A stretch of 64,000 nt of DNA from JBOGCH01 sp051656645 (lineage in GTDB: Bacteria > Bacteroidota > Bacteroidia > Bacteroidales > Marinifilaceae), in contig JBOGCH010000029.1 of the NCBI GenBank assembly GCA_051656645.1, positions 62,001 to 126,000 of the forward strand. The letters run 5' to 3'. Position numbers and translations under genes: made by a program. Under the pieces are notes generated by a model. The model worked only from the letters and a program-made list of their open reading frames with translations, did no database searches and was not told where the DNA came from. How positions within the stretch are numbered: position 1 is the first letter of the stretch; each line of letters begins with the position of its first letter. Shown one piece after another: positions 10,091 through 17,376 of the stretch.

Positions 10091-10220
10091 TTGTAGTTAG
10101 GGGTTAGATTGGACATTCCTCGGTCATCCGCCTATGTTTCTCCGATGTTTCGCCTATGTTACTCCTACTCTATAGAATAGGAGGAACATAGGCGAAACCC
10201 CTAACGAACCATAAACCTAA
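10091..10220. repeat. 11-bp-periodic palindromic array 1
   Basis: The interval splits cleanly into 11-bp words: for example GTCATCCGCCT, ATGTTTCTCCG, ATGTTTCGCCT, ATGTTACTCCT, then the centre CTATAG (10170-10175), then words that are the reverse complements of the left set (TAGGAGGAACA, TAGGCGAAACC). The inner arms (10147-10168 and 10177-10198) pair at nearly every position. A further matched pair, GTTAGGGG (10096-10103) and CCCCTAAC (10198-10205), is displaced by exactly 44 bp (four words) from perfect mirror symmetry. There is no T-tract, and both flanking genes run in the plus direction, so it is not an ordinary terminator. It separates the receptor half of the locus from the ABC half. Confidence 0.85.
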
Positions 10221-10253
10221 GTACAATATAAGATAACGACAATATTAAGAGAT

Positions 10254-11123
10254 ATGAACAAAATTATTGAGTGTAACAATTTGACTCACTATTATGGAGA
10301 GCGCAAAATTTACGAGAATTTGAGCTTCTCCGTCGAGGAGGGTAAAATTCTGGGACTGCTGGGAAAGAACGGAACCGGAAAAACAACTACCATAAACATA
10401 CTGAATGGCTATTTACAAGCGCGCAGCGGACAGTGTTTGCTGTTTGGCGAGGACAGTCAGCACCTATCGCCGAGCACACGCCAACGCATAGCGTTGCTCC
10501 TAGAGGGGCATGTGCAGTACGCGTTTATGAATGTGGAACAAATTGAGCGTTTCTACGCGCCCTTCTTTCCGCAATGGAACAGGGAGGTGTATTATGAGTT
10601 GATGCGCAAGTTGAAGGTGGCGCCACGGCAGGCCATATCGCGCATGAGCTGCGGACAGCGCTCGCAGGTGGCTTTGGGGCTTATCCTAGCGCAGAATGCG
10701 GAACTGCTTATATTGGACGATTTCTCGTTGGGGCTGGATCCCGGTTATCGCCGTCTGTTTATAGAGTATTTAAAGGAGTACGCCGGAGCGGAGCGCAAGA
10801 CCATGTTCCTCACCTCGCATATTATTCAGGATTTGGAGCTACTCATTGATGACTGTATCATTATGGATTACGGTGGCATCAAGGTGCAGCGCCCCGTGAA
10901 GGAGCTGAGCGAAACCTTCCGCCGCTTTACGTTTGAGAGTGCCAATGAATGGCAAGCACCGGCGGAACACTTTCACTCCACCTCGCAACGTGGCAACCGT
11001 GTGGAGACCTACTCTTTTCTTAGCACAGAGGAGGTACGTAATGCCATTGGCACGGGGGTGTCCGTAACGGAAGAGCGCCTGTCGCTGGAGGATATATTTA
11101 TAGGACTAACAGGGAAATATTAA
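10254..11123 (+). CDS. ABC transporter ATP-binding protein with an Asp-for-Glu Walker B variant
   Basis: This is a 289-residue single-nucleotide-binding-domain ABC ATPase. The Walker A motif is GLLGKNGTGKTTT (about residues 34-46), the signature is the variant MSCGQRSQVAL (instead of LSGGQ, about 134), and the Walker B region reads LLILDDFSLGLDP (about 152-164), where the usual catalytic Glu after LLLLD is Asp and the usual Pro is Phe. An H-loop His is present in FLTSHIIQD. A C-terminal extension of about 75 residues follows the domain. The gene is 4 bp ahead of a six-helix membrane protein, its likely permease. It should power an inner-membrane transporter or a membrane-remodelling complex; import versus export is not decided by sequence. 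Confidence 0.9.
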   Translation: MNKIIECNNLTHYYGERKIYENLSFSVEEGKILGLLGKNGTGKTTTINILNGYLQARSGQCLLFGEDSQHLSPSTRQRIALLLEGHVQYAFMNVEQIERFYAPFFPQWNREVYYELMRKLKVAPRQAISRMSCGQRSQVALGLILAQNAELLILDDFSLGLDPGYRRLFIEYLKEYAGAERKTMFLTSHIIQDLELLIDDCIIMDYGGIKVQRPVKELSETFRRFTFESANEWQAPAEHFHSTSQRGNRVETYSFLSTEEVRNAIGTGVSVTEERLSLEDIFIGLTGKY

Positions 11124-11127
11124 CGAT

Positions 11128-11826
11128 ATGACACAAAGAGAAAAGCTATTGAGTATGGAAGGCGCTATTGACTACAAGGAGTGGTTAAAGATGTATCGCT
11201 TTATTGCGTTGGGCGCGCTATTAATGACGGGGATGACCGTGTACGCACTGTTACGCATGGAACGCGTGGTGCAGTTTAAGGGTGCCGGCCATTTGTGGGA
11301 TATCATGCTTACCAAGGACGTGGTGTTTATTGAGTCCCTTACCTATATCCCGGTGTTTATTGGCGTGGTGCTTGCCATTGCCCAGTTTGTGCCGGAGATG
11401 GAACAAAAACGGATGAAGCTGACACTGCATCTGCCCTATCCGGCGGAGAAGATGATGCGCCGCATGGTGTGGTTTGGTTTCCGGGTAACGGCAGGGATAT
11501 GCGCCGCATCGGTTTTGCTGATGGCGGTTCGGTTTTATTGGCTGTTAGCACCGGAGTTTATGAGCCATGTGCTGCTTACGGCAACCCCTTGGTTTATGGC
11601 TGGGTGTTGTGCCTATCTGCTCACAGTGTGGGTAGTGGTGGAGCCTACGCGCCGCGGACGTTTGCTCAACGCGTTGTGCGCGCTGCTATGGGTGTCGCTG
11701 TTTTTTGTGCCGGCAAAGCCCGAGGCAGGCAATGGCATGATAGGCTGGTACGCGTTGCTAACGGTGGTGGCCGGAATGGTGGTGTATCGTTCCATGTACC
11801 GATTTAAGGAAGGAAAACAGGATTAA
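11128..11826 (+). CDS. ABC-2-like permease subunit
   Basis: The 232-residue protein has about six predicted membrane helices (for instance FIALGALLMTGMTVYALL near residue 28, VVFIESLTYIPVFIGVVLAIAQF near 72 and MIGWYALLTVVAGMVVY near the end). It begins 4 bp after the ATPase gene, so it is the obvious partner membrane subunit. A short cytoplasmic stretch PEMEQKRMKLTLHLPYPAEK between helices 2 and 3 resembles the coupling region of ABC-2 transporters. Its substrate is unknown. The coding sequence is clearly G+C-rich. Confidence 0.75.
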   Translation: MTQREKLLSMEGAIDYKEWLKMYRFIALGALLMTGMTVYALLRMERVVQFKGAGHLWDIMLTKDVVFIESLTYIPVFIGVVLAIAQFVPEMEQKRMKLTLHLPYPAEKMMRRMVWFGFRVTAGICAASVLLMAVRFYWLLAPEFMSHVLLTATPWFMAGCCAYLLTVWVVVEPTRRGRLLNALCALLWVSLFFVPAKPEAGNGMIGWYALLTVVAGMVVYRSMYRFKEGKQD

Positions 11827-11840
11827 TAAAACGAATAACG

Positions 11841-13064
11841 ATGAATATAAAAGCATATAGCATAATGGCGCGCAACCTACTCATTGTGGTGGGATTGAGT
11901 TGGGCGCTTCCGGCAACCTACTCATTTTTTGCGGACGCGCCGGTGTCGCGTCAGTTTATCATTTACTCTCCCATTGGGGAGCTGTTTACGCGCGTGGACA
12001 ACTCTACAGGTAAGAACCGCTATATGGGACCGGACAACAGGGAGTTTACCGAGAAGGAGTATGACGCGCTACACCCTACCATATTTACCAACCAGTTGGT
12101 GGCGGACGACCGATTTCCTACGCACATTATGGGGCGTGAGGTTACGGCACGTGAGGTGAAACAGAACTCGTTTTTTATGCGCCATCAGGCACGAGATATT
12201 AACAAAACTGCGGTACAGCTGTATCCGCTGCTGGAGAGCCGTTCCAAGCGTGTAAACTTGGAAATGCCTGGGGATCTGTTCAGAGTGAGCGGACGTGGTA
12301 TTGAGTTTATAGACATGGAAAGCAATACGGTGAACCGGGAGAAGAGTGAGCTATTCCAGGCGGTGTTTGAGCAGAAGGGGTTCCATTTCCCTGCACGCTC
12401 CGTGTGGGGTAACCCTACAACTCGTAAAGAATATGACGAGGGCTATTTGATTGTGGATAATGAGGGCGCGCTGTTCCACTTGAAACAGGTGGTGGGTCAG
12501 CCCTATTTGAAGCCGGTGTCACTGCCTGTGGGTATGGTTCCGGACATTGCGTTTGTAACGGAGCATCCAAGCAAGCGCACGTTGGCCTTTGTTATCGACA
12601 CGGAGGGACATTTTTACCGCCTGATGGCCGACGCGGCAACGTGGCAGCGCATTGAAGGATGGCAGGTAGATCCGCGCAAGGAAGGATTTGCGCTATACGG
12701 CAATCCGTTTGTGTGGACAGTGGTGCACTCCAAAGGGAAGGCTACGGACTACTATGCGGTGAACGATGCCGACTTTACGATAGTGGATAAAACGGAGGTG
12801 GCTATTGCGCCTACATGGCGAGATAAACTACCGGAGTGGCTGTTTCCGTACCGATTGAGTTTCACATCCGGACTGGACCATTGGGTAACTCCGCGCATAG
12901 TGTGGGGTGGCGTGCAGGTATTGGTGCTGAACGCACTGCTGGTGTTGGCTGTAATTGTTATGAATAAGCGTAGAAATAAAGGCACAACACTTGCCGATAT
13001 CTTGCTGACGTTGACGCTGGGCATTTACTATGCGGGGATGAAGGCGTTGGTAAGCCGGTACTAG
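11841..13064 (+). CDS. DUF4857-type membrane-anchored protein
   Basis: The product (407 residues) has one N-terminal membrane helix (about 8-30), a large extracytoplasmic domain with a repeated blade-like pattern (EGYLIVDNEGALFHLK and LAFVIDTEGHFYRLM look like beta-propeller blades), and two C-terminal helices (about 353-400). It agrees with the DUF4857 family, found with this ABC pair in Bacteroidales. It starts 14 bp after the permease gene and is presumably a third subunit of the same complex, exposed to the periplasm. No enzymatic motif is visible. The blade interpretation is mine. Confidence 0.72.
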   Translation: MNIKAYSIMARNLLIVVGLSWALPATYSFFADAPVSRQFIIYSPIGELFTRVDNSTGKNRYMGPDNREFTEKEYDALHPTIFTNQLVADDRFPTHIMGREVTAREVKQNSFFMRHQARDINKTAVQLYPLLESRSKRVNLEMPGDLFRVSGRGIEFIDMESNTVNREKSELFQAVFEQKGFHFPARSVWGNPTTRKEYDEGYLIVDNEGALFHLKQVVGQPYLKPVSLPVGMVPDIAFVTEHPSKRTLAFVIDTEGHFYRLMADAATWQRIEGWQVDPRKEGFALYGNPFVWTVVHSKGKATDYYAVNDADFTIVDKTEVAIAPTWRDKLPEWLFPYRLSFTSGLDHWVTPRIVWGGVQVLVLNALLVLAVIVMNKRRNKGTTLADILLTLTLGIYYAGMKALVSRY

Positions 13065-13109
13065 AAGAAACTTTTTATACAATTTACCACAGATGGTGTA
13101 GGTTGCACC

Positions 13110-13129
13110 CCTCCCCTAGCAAGGGGAGG
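13110..13129. repeat. C-rich/G-rich inverted repeat
   Basis: CCTCCCCT (13110-13117) and AGGGGAGG (13122-13129) are perfect complements around a 4-bp loop, followed by a second G-rich tract to 13147. Repeats of this look are common in Bacteroidota intergenic DNA. It is not followed by a T-tract, so terminator function is uncertain. Confidence 0.55.
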
Positions 13130-13348
13130 TCCCAGAGGGGAAGGGGGCTATTGTTTAGTCCAAGCGGGAATATCTCATCCCTCTGTCCTACCGGACATCA
13201 CCCCCACGCTACCGGTAATGTTGCGATAGTAGAGAAGGAATAAATTAGCGCTTTGAGAGGCCAATAAAGCCGCTATTTACCTACAAATGGCTATCTGCTC
13301 CGGATAAAATCCCCATTAATGGGTATGGACAGACATACCGGAAGAGCC

Positions 13349-13356
13349 TATCTTTG
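13349..13356 (+). promoter_or_regulatory. -7 box (TATCTTTG)
   Basis: TATCTTTG fits TAnnTTTG and is the best promoter candidate upstream of the lipoprotein gene at 13581. No good -33 TTTG is seen at 18-20 bp upstream. Confidence 0.3.
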
Positions 13357-13580
13357 TGGTATAGATTAATAATAAACTTTTCATCATTTCAAGAAGGATT
13401 GCAGATTCCATCACATTGTTTGTTTTTGTTTGCATTTGTAGTAATATTTTATTAATTATGGAATCACAAATCTCTTACACGGATTTGTCGTCTTGTCGGA
13501 AAAGCAACCCCCGATAAGGCGACATCTTCTTGAAATACAGAACCGAAGGATTAGTAAAAACAATAAATATAAACCAGAAT

Positions 13581-14165
13581 ATGAAAGTTAGAATATTGAC
13601 AGTTGCGGTAATGGCTTGTATGGCATTACTAACAGCATGCGGAGGAACAACACAGAACAACGGACAAAAAGCAGAGGCAACAACTATGGCCTCTATTAAT
13701 ATTGACCAGCTATTGGCAACCGCCGATACCAAAGCCGGACAGGATGTAGTGATTGAAGGTGTTTGTACACATATATGTAAACATGGAGGGAAAAAGATTT
13801 TCCTAATGGGTACAGACGATAGCAAGATGATACGTATTGAAACTAGCCCCGAGATTGGTGCTTTTAAACAAGAGTGTGTAAACAGCATGGTGCGTGTGGA
13901 AGGAACACTTGTAGAGGAGCGTATTGACGAGGCTTACCTTGCAAAATGGGAGTCGGAAATTGCCGCTCAGGAAGAGGAGAAGCACGGCGAGAAAGGCGAA
14001 GGAGGATGTTCTACAGAGAAGAAAGCACGTGGAGAAGGTGCTGCTACGAGTACAGAGGAGCGCATTGCAAGCTTCAGGAAGCGTATTGCCGAGCGCCAAG
14101 AGCGCGATGGTAAAGCGTACCTATCATTCTACCGCGTCGACGCTAAGAACTACGAGATAAAGTAA
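13581..14165 (+). CDS. OB-fold-like periplasmic lipoprotein with CxHxCxH motif
   Basis: I start at the ATG at 13581, which opens a clear lipoprotein signal with the lipobox Cys at residue 20 (LTAC); an in-frame TTG 51 bp earlier would ruin it. The 194-residue protein contains a domain starting near residue 42 (LLATADTKAGQDVVIEGVC) that resembles OB-fold/DUF4920-like small lipoproteins. Within it is CTHICKHGG (residues 62-70), giving a Cys-His-Cys-His spacing suited to binding a metal. The C-terminal third is highly charged (EEEKHGEKGEGG). It precedes a PepSY-type membrane protein by 15 bp, which fits a role in metal or haem handling. That role is inferred. Confidence 0.75.
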   Translation: MKVRILTVAVMACMALLTACGGTTQNNGQKAEATTMASINIDQLLATADTKAGQDVVIEGVCTHICKHGGKKIFLMGTDDSKMIRIETSPEIGAFKQECVNSMVRVEGTLVEERIDEAYLAKWESEIAAQEEEKHGEKGEGGCSTEKKARGEGAATSTEERIASFRKRIAERQERDGKAYLSFYRVDAKNYEIK

Positions 14166-14180
14166 TTGAATACCACCGAC

Positions 14181-14744
14181 ATGAATAAATTTATAGCTAA
14201 AGGGATACGTTTTCTACACAGAGAACTATCCTTTTTCTTTGCTGGTGTAATAGTGATTTACGCCGTATCCGGAATCTTTTTGAACCACAAATCAACGTTT
14301 AATGCCGACTACTCCATAAAAAGGCACATCTACACCGTTGAGGAGAGCGTGCCGGTAGCTAAGTCCACACTAACCAAAGAGTATGTGTTAAAGATGCTGG
14401 AGGAGTGGGACGAGGCAAAGAACTACACGCAGCACTATTTCCCAACGGAGCAGAGCATGAAGGTATTCTTAAAGGGAGGTTCATCGTTGGTGATGGATTT
14501 AAGTGATGGTAAAGTATTGTATGAGAGCGTACGCAAACGACCGGTACTGTCGGCATTTAATCGCTTGCACTACAATCCGGGACGCGGATGGACCATATTC
14601 TCGGATATCTTCGCCGTGTCGTTGTTGATAATTACCATTACCGGTATCTTCATGGTAAAAGGACGTAAAGGGCTCATTGGCCGCGGCGGCATTGAACTAC
14701 TTGCCGGTATAGGAGTTACAGTGGCGTTTATTTTGTGGGTGTAA
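14181..14744 (+). CDS. PepSY-associated TM helix-type membrane protein
   Basis: The start at 14181 (MNKFIAKG) is preferred over an in-frame TTG at 14166 that abuts the previous stop. The 187-residue protein has an N-terminal helix (SFFFAGVIVIYAVSGIFLNH, about 18-38), a periplasmic domain of about 95 residues with a PepSY-like beta segment, and two C-terminal helices. Conserved histidines flank the helices (LHREL, LNHKS, RLHYNPG). Such PepSY-TM proteins accompany siderophore and metal uptake genes and some act as inner-membrane ferric reductases. Co-directional with and 15 bp behind the CxHxCxH lipoprotein, it probably works with it. Confidence 0.8.
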   Translation: MNKFIAKGIRFLHRELSFFFAGVIVIYAVSGIFLNHKSTFNADYSIKRHIYTVEESVPVAKSTLTKEYVLKMLEEWDEAKNYTQHYFPTEQSMKVFLKGGSSLVMDLSDGKVLYESVRKRPVLSAFNRLHYNPGRGWTIFSDIFAVSLLIITITGIFMVKGRKGLIGRGGIELLAGIGVTVAFILWV

Positions 14745-14785
14745 CGTACGGAACAAAAGATATTGATATCAGATATCAATAAACA

Positions 14786-14846
14786 TGACCCCATACACAA
14801 AAGCACGGACTAAGAAGTTTAGTCCGTGCTTTTGTGTATGGGGTCA
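14786..14846. terminator. Perfect 28-bp inverted repeat between convergent genes
   Basis: The arms 14786-14813 and 14819-14846 are exact reverse complements with a 5-nt loop GAAGT. It sits 41 bp after the plus-strand PepSY gene and 19 bp before the end of the minus-strand small gene, so it can serve as a terminator for both. There is no long T-tract on either side. The stem is far longer than needed for termination. Confidence 0.6.
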
Positions 14847-14865
14847 CTTTATAAGTATATCCACG

Positions 14866-15030
14866 CTATTCAGTGGATTGTATTAGTTTTATAAATTCAT
14901 TGAGATCCACTTTTTCATCCTCCTCAGCGCCAATAAGTGCAATAATGCGTGGAGAGGTATCCTTGTCTATAACTAAATTGGGATAATCCGATAGTTTTAG
15001 TCTTTCCGTTGTTTTCTGTTCTGTGTTCAT
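14866..15030 (-). CDS. Small hypothetical acidic protein (54 residues)
   Basis: The ATG at 15030 opens a 54-codon frame (start MNTEQKTTERLKLSDYP) ending with TAG at 14866-14868. A good -7 box (TATGTTTG, minus strand, 15053-15060) lies 23 bp upstream, giving a leader of about 16 nt. The sequence contains LVIDKDTSPRIIALIGAEED and VDLNEFIKLIQ and looks like a soluble, folded or partner-binding peptide; no family is recognised. The hairpin at 14786-14846 closes the unit. The promoter plus terminator make it a better gene candidate than its size suggests. Confidence 0.6.
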   Translation of the reverse strand: MNTEQKTTERLKLSDYPNLVIDKDTSPRIIALIGAEEDEKVDLNEFIKLIQSTE

Positions 15031-15052
15031 GTCTATAATCTATTATGTTTTA

Positions 15053-15060
15053 CAAACATA
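15053..15060 (-). promoter_or_regulatory. -7 box for the small gene
   Basis: On the minus strand the sequence is TATGTTTG, an exact TAnnTTTG. The predicted start point is about 16 nt before the ATG at 15030. Confidence 0.4.
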
Positions 15061-15181
15061 CATAGTTAAAAACGTTGCGAAATATAACAGAATGGAGAAA
15101 AACTTTCATTGAAAATAGCTATTCTTTCTAAAATTAAGTGTATTAACACAACTAATAGGGGAAAGAGGAGTTATGTGTACC

Positions 15182-15793
15182 TTACCACATCAACCCTGCC
15201 ACTGCTCCAAACCCTAATAAGAAACCACACAATACCTGCATGGGTGTATGTCTTTTTAATTTTAAACGCGCAAAGCCCAACATACCTGCCGCAATGAAGG
15301 CCAACATAAGTTCCCAACGTACATCAACGCCTACACGCGCACCCATGTAAAAAAGGAAACCGCATAAGCCGCCAATACCAAGCATGTGCATGCTTATTTT
15401 CCACCACATGGTAATGAGAGAGAATACTGATAATAGCACTATCAGTACTAAATAAAGGCGTAACACCACCGGTATTTGTTCCACGCCACGCAATATAAGA
15501 AAACCAACACCTACGGAAAGAATTGTTATTAATAACGGGTACACTCGTTCCGTGCGTACAGTAAGCTCATAGTTACTTATTAAATTGAGTTTCTTCAAGG
15601 AAAGCATACCCAGTGCCGGCACTATTGTCATAAAAGCAACAGATACGCACGTAGTAAGCCATTTTATGGTTTTGGGTACCGCGGAGAATACCGAAGGTAC
15701 ACAAAACACCACTATAATCATAATAATTGGCATAAAAAGCGGATGGAATACCACCGAGAATATTCGGGCCAATAGTGTACTTGTTTTCATCAT
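15182..15793 (-). CDS. PAP2-like integral membrane protein
   Basis: The 203-residue protein is mostly membrane helices (about six). Its last third carries KISMHMLGIGGLCGFL and RHTPMQVLCGFLLGFG, which resemble the histidine-bearing motifs of the PAP2/lipid phosphatase family, but the full KxxxxxxRP signature is not seen. It begins 15 bp after the rpoN stop, so it is probably co-transcribed with rpoN. It may act on a lipid phosphate or be a catalytically divergent relative. Confidence 0.65.
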   Translation of the reverse strand: MMKTSTLLARIFSVVFHPLFMPIIMIIVVFCVPSVFSAVPKTIKWLTTCVSVAFMTIVPALGMLSLKKLNLISNYELTVRTERVYPLLITILSVGVGFLILRGVEQIPVVLRLYLVLIVLLSVFSLITMWWKISMHMLGIGGLCGFLFYMGARVGVDVRWELMLAFIAAGMLGFARLKLKRHTPMQVLCGFLLGFGAVAGLMW

Positions 15794-15808
15794 AATCTTT
15801 TTAAAGCA

Positions 15809-17284
15809 TTACATTTCACGGCGCAGTCGTGCTACAGGAATATCGAGCATTTGTCGATATTTAGCAACTGTACGACGCGCAATCTTATACCCCTTCTTCT
15901 CCATCTCGCTTACCAACTCATCGTCCGTAAGGGGTTGTTGTTTGTCCTCATGGTCTACCAGTTCTTTTAAACGGCTCTTCAACTCGTCCGTACTTACCTC
16001 CTCACCAGCGGTTGTTTGCATACTTCCGGAGAAGAAATCCTTAAGAGCATAGATTCCAAACCAACATTGAACGTATTTGGAGTTGGACACACGACTTATG
16101 GTCGATACGTCCAGTCCTGTAACATCAGCAACGTCTTTCAATATCATTGGTCGGCGTTTACTTTCATCACCCGTCAGGAAAAATTCCTTTTGGAGTTGTA
16201 CAATGGCACTCATGGTAAGCATCAAGGTGTTATTACGTTGCTGAATGGCATCGATAAATCCCTTTGCTGCCGTAAGTTTATATTTTACAAAGGATACTAC
16301 GTCTTTCTTCTCCCTTGTGTTGCCTTTATCTTTATAACTGTCCAACAACTCCAAATAGGAGCGATTTACGCGCAACTCCGGAACATTCTCCTCATTAAGC
16401 GAAAGTTGTAACTCACCATCTATCAAATCAAGTGTAAAATCGGGGATAATCTTTACCATGCCGGCATCAAACAACGCCGATCCCTCACTACCACCCGGCT
16501 TAGGGTTTAGCTTGAGCACCACATTCATGGCCTCTTTGAGCTGGTCGTCCGTTATGCGTAGTTTTCGAGCTATTTTCTCGTAGTGCTTTTTGGAAAATTC
16601 TTCAAAACAATCGCTTATAACTCCAAGAGCGTAGGTCAATATTGTACTCTCACTATTCTCCTCTATTTTACGTTGCAACTGCAGCATTAACGATTCGCGC
16701 AAATCGCGCGCGCCTACTCCGGCAGGCTCTAGTTGTTGCACTTTTTGCAACACGGCTATCACAGTAGCATCCGGTAAAACTTCGCCGGTAGAGAAAGCAA
16801 TATCATCGGCTATCTGTTCAATTTCACGGCGTAGATAACCGTCCTCGTCAATATTCCCGATAATATACTCGGCAATGTTGCGTTCGGTTTCCGTTAAATT
16901 CAACAGTCCTAACTGTTCCATTAGGTTATCACGAAACGTTGCCGCATCGCTAAGCATAAAACCGCTACCTGTATCATCTTTACTGTGATTATTAGCCGAA
17001 AGTTTATAGTCGGGCACATCGTCCTCACTGTCGTGCATATAATCATCGAGCGAGAAATCCTCATCCTCACGTGCACTATCGTCCTGAGTGTCGTCAGATT
17101 GCTCAATTGGCTCATCCTGATAACTCTCTTCATCTCGTCCCTCTTCAAGCAGGGGATTGCTCTCCAGCTCCTCCTTTATGCGTTGTTCCAACTGATAGGT
17201 AGGGAGCTCCAGCAACTTTATCAACTGTATTTGCAGCGGGTTAATCTTTAACCCTAGTTTCTGCTGTAACTGCTGCTTGAGCAT
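15809..17284 (-). CDS. rpoN: RNA polymerase sigma-54 factor
   Basis: I use the ATG at 17284 (MLKQQLQQKLGLKINPLQ), preceded by an AAGGAGAG Shine-Dalgarno-like run; an upstream TTG at 17311 is less likely. Region I (glutamine-rich, residues 1-45) binds enhancer-activated polymerase, an acidic region II follows (about 50-95), then the core-binding domain and a C-terminal RpoN box ARRTVAKYRQML near residue 470 that reads the -24 element. The length (491) is normal. It directs transcription from -24/-12 promoters with an AAA+ activator; no such activator gene is in this window. It lies between asnS and a PAP2-like gene on the same strand. Confidence 0.97.
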   Translation of the reverse strand: MLKQQLQQKLGLKINPLQIQLIKLLELPTYQLEQRIKEELESNPLLEEGRDEESYQDEPIEQSDDTQDDSAREDEDFSLDDYMHDSEDDVPDYKLSANNHSKDDTGSGFMLSDAATFRDNLMEQLGLLNLTETERNIAEYIIGNIDEDGYLRREIEQIADDIAFSTGEVLPDATVIAVLQKVQQLEPAGVGARDLRESLMLQLQRKIEENSESTILTYALGVISDCFEEFSKKHYEKIARKLRITDDQLKEAMNVVLKLNPKPGGSEGSALFDAGMVKIIPDFTLDLIDGELQLSLNEENVPELRVNRSYLELLDSYKDKGNTREKKDVVSFVKYKLTAAKGFIDAIQQRNNTLMLTMSAIVQLQKEFFLTGDESKRRPMILKDVADVTGLDVSTISRVSNSKYVQCWFGIYALKDFFSGSMQTTAGEEVSTDELKSRLKELVDHEDKQQPLTDDELVSEMEKKGYKIARRTVAKYRQMLDIPVARLRREM

Positions 17285-17311
17285 AGTCTCTCTCTCCTTC
17301 CTTATAAACAA

Positions 17312-17347
17312 AAGAGGGGGAAGCGTTTACTTTTGCTACCCCCTCTT
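17312..17347 (-). terminator. Stem-loop between asnS and rpoN
   Basis: AAGAGGGGGAAGC (17312-17324) pairs with GCTACCCCCTCTT (17335-17347) at 12 of 13 positions around a 10-nt loop. It lies 30 bp past the asnS stop and just before the rpoN Shine-Dalgarno, so it may attenuate readthrough from asnS into rpoN. Confidence 0.5.
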
Positions 17348-17376
17348 CAATATATTTAAATCCTTATTTCTTTTTC

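Larger units (their letters stand above)
13065..13580. other. Intergenic region with a G-rich inverted repeat and a promoter candidate
   Basis: These 516 bp separate the ABC/DUF4857 genes from the OB-fold lipoprotein gene. The region contains a C/G-rich inverted repeat (13110-13129 with flanking G-runs to 13147) and a TATCTTTG -7 box at 13349-13356. No plausible gene is seen in either strand. If the -7 box is used, the downstream gene has a ~220-nt leader. Confidence 0.6.

Noticed and set aside
13160..13345. Possible 11-bp-periodic array after the DUF4857 gene
   Set aside because: CTACCGG occurs twice but 21 bp apart, and no mirrored words were found; register does not hold.
13356..13580. 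Riboswitch in the leader of the CxHxCxH lipoprotein gene
   Set aside because: No conserved cobalamin, TPP or other riboswitch core motif was recognised; only a long leader is apparent.
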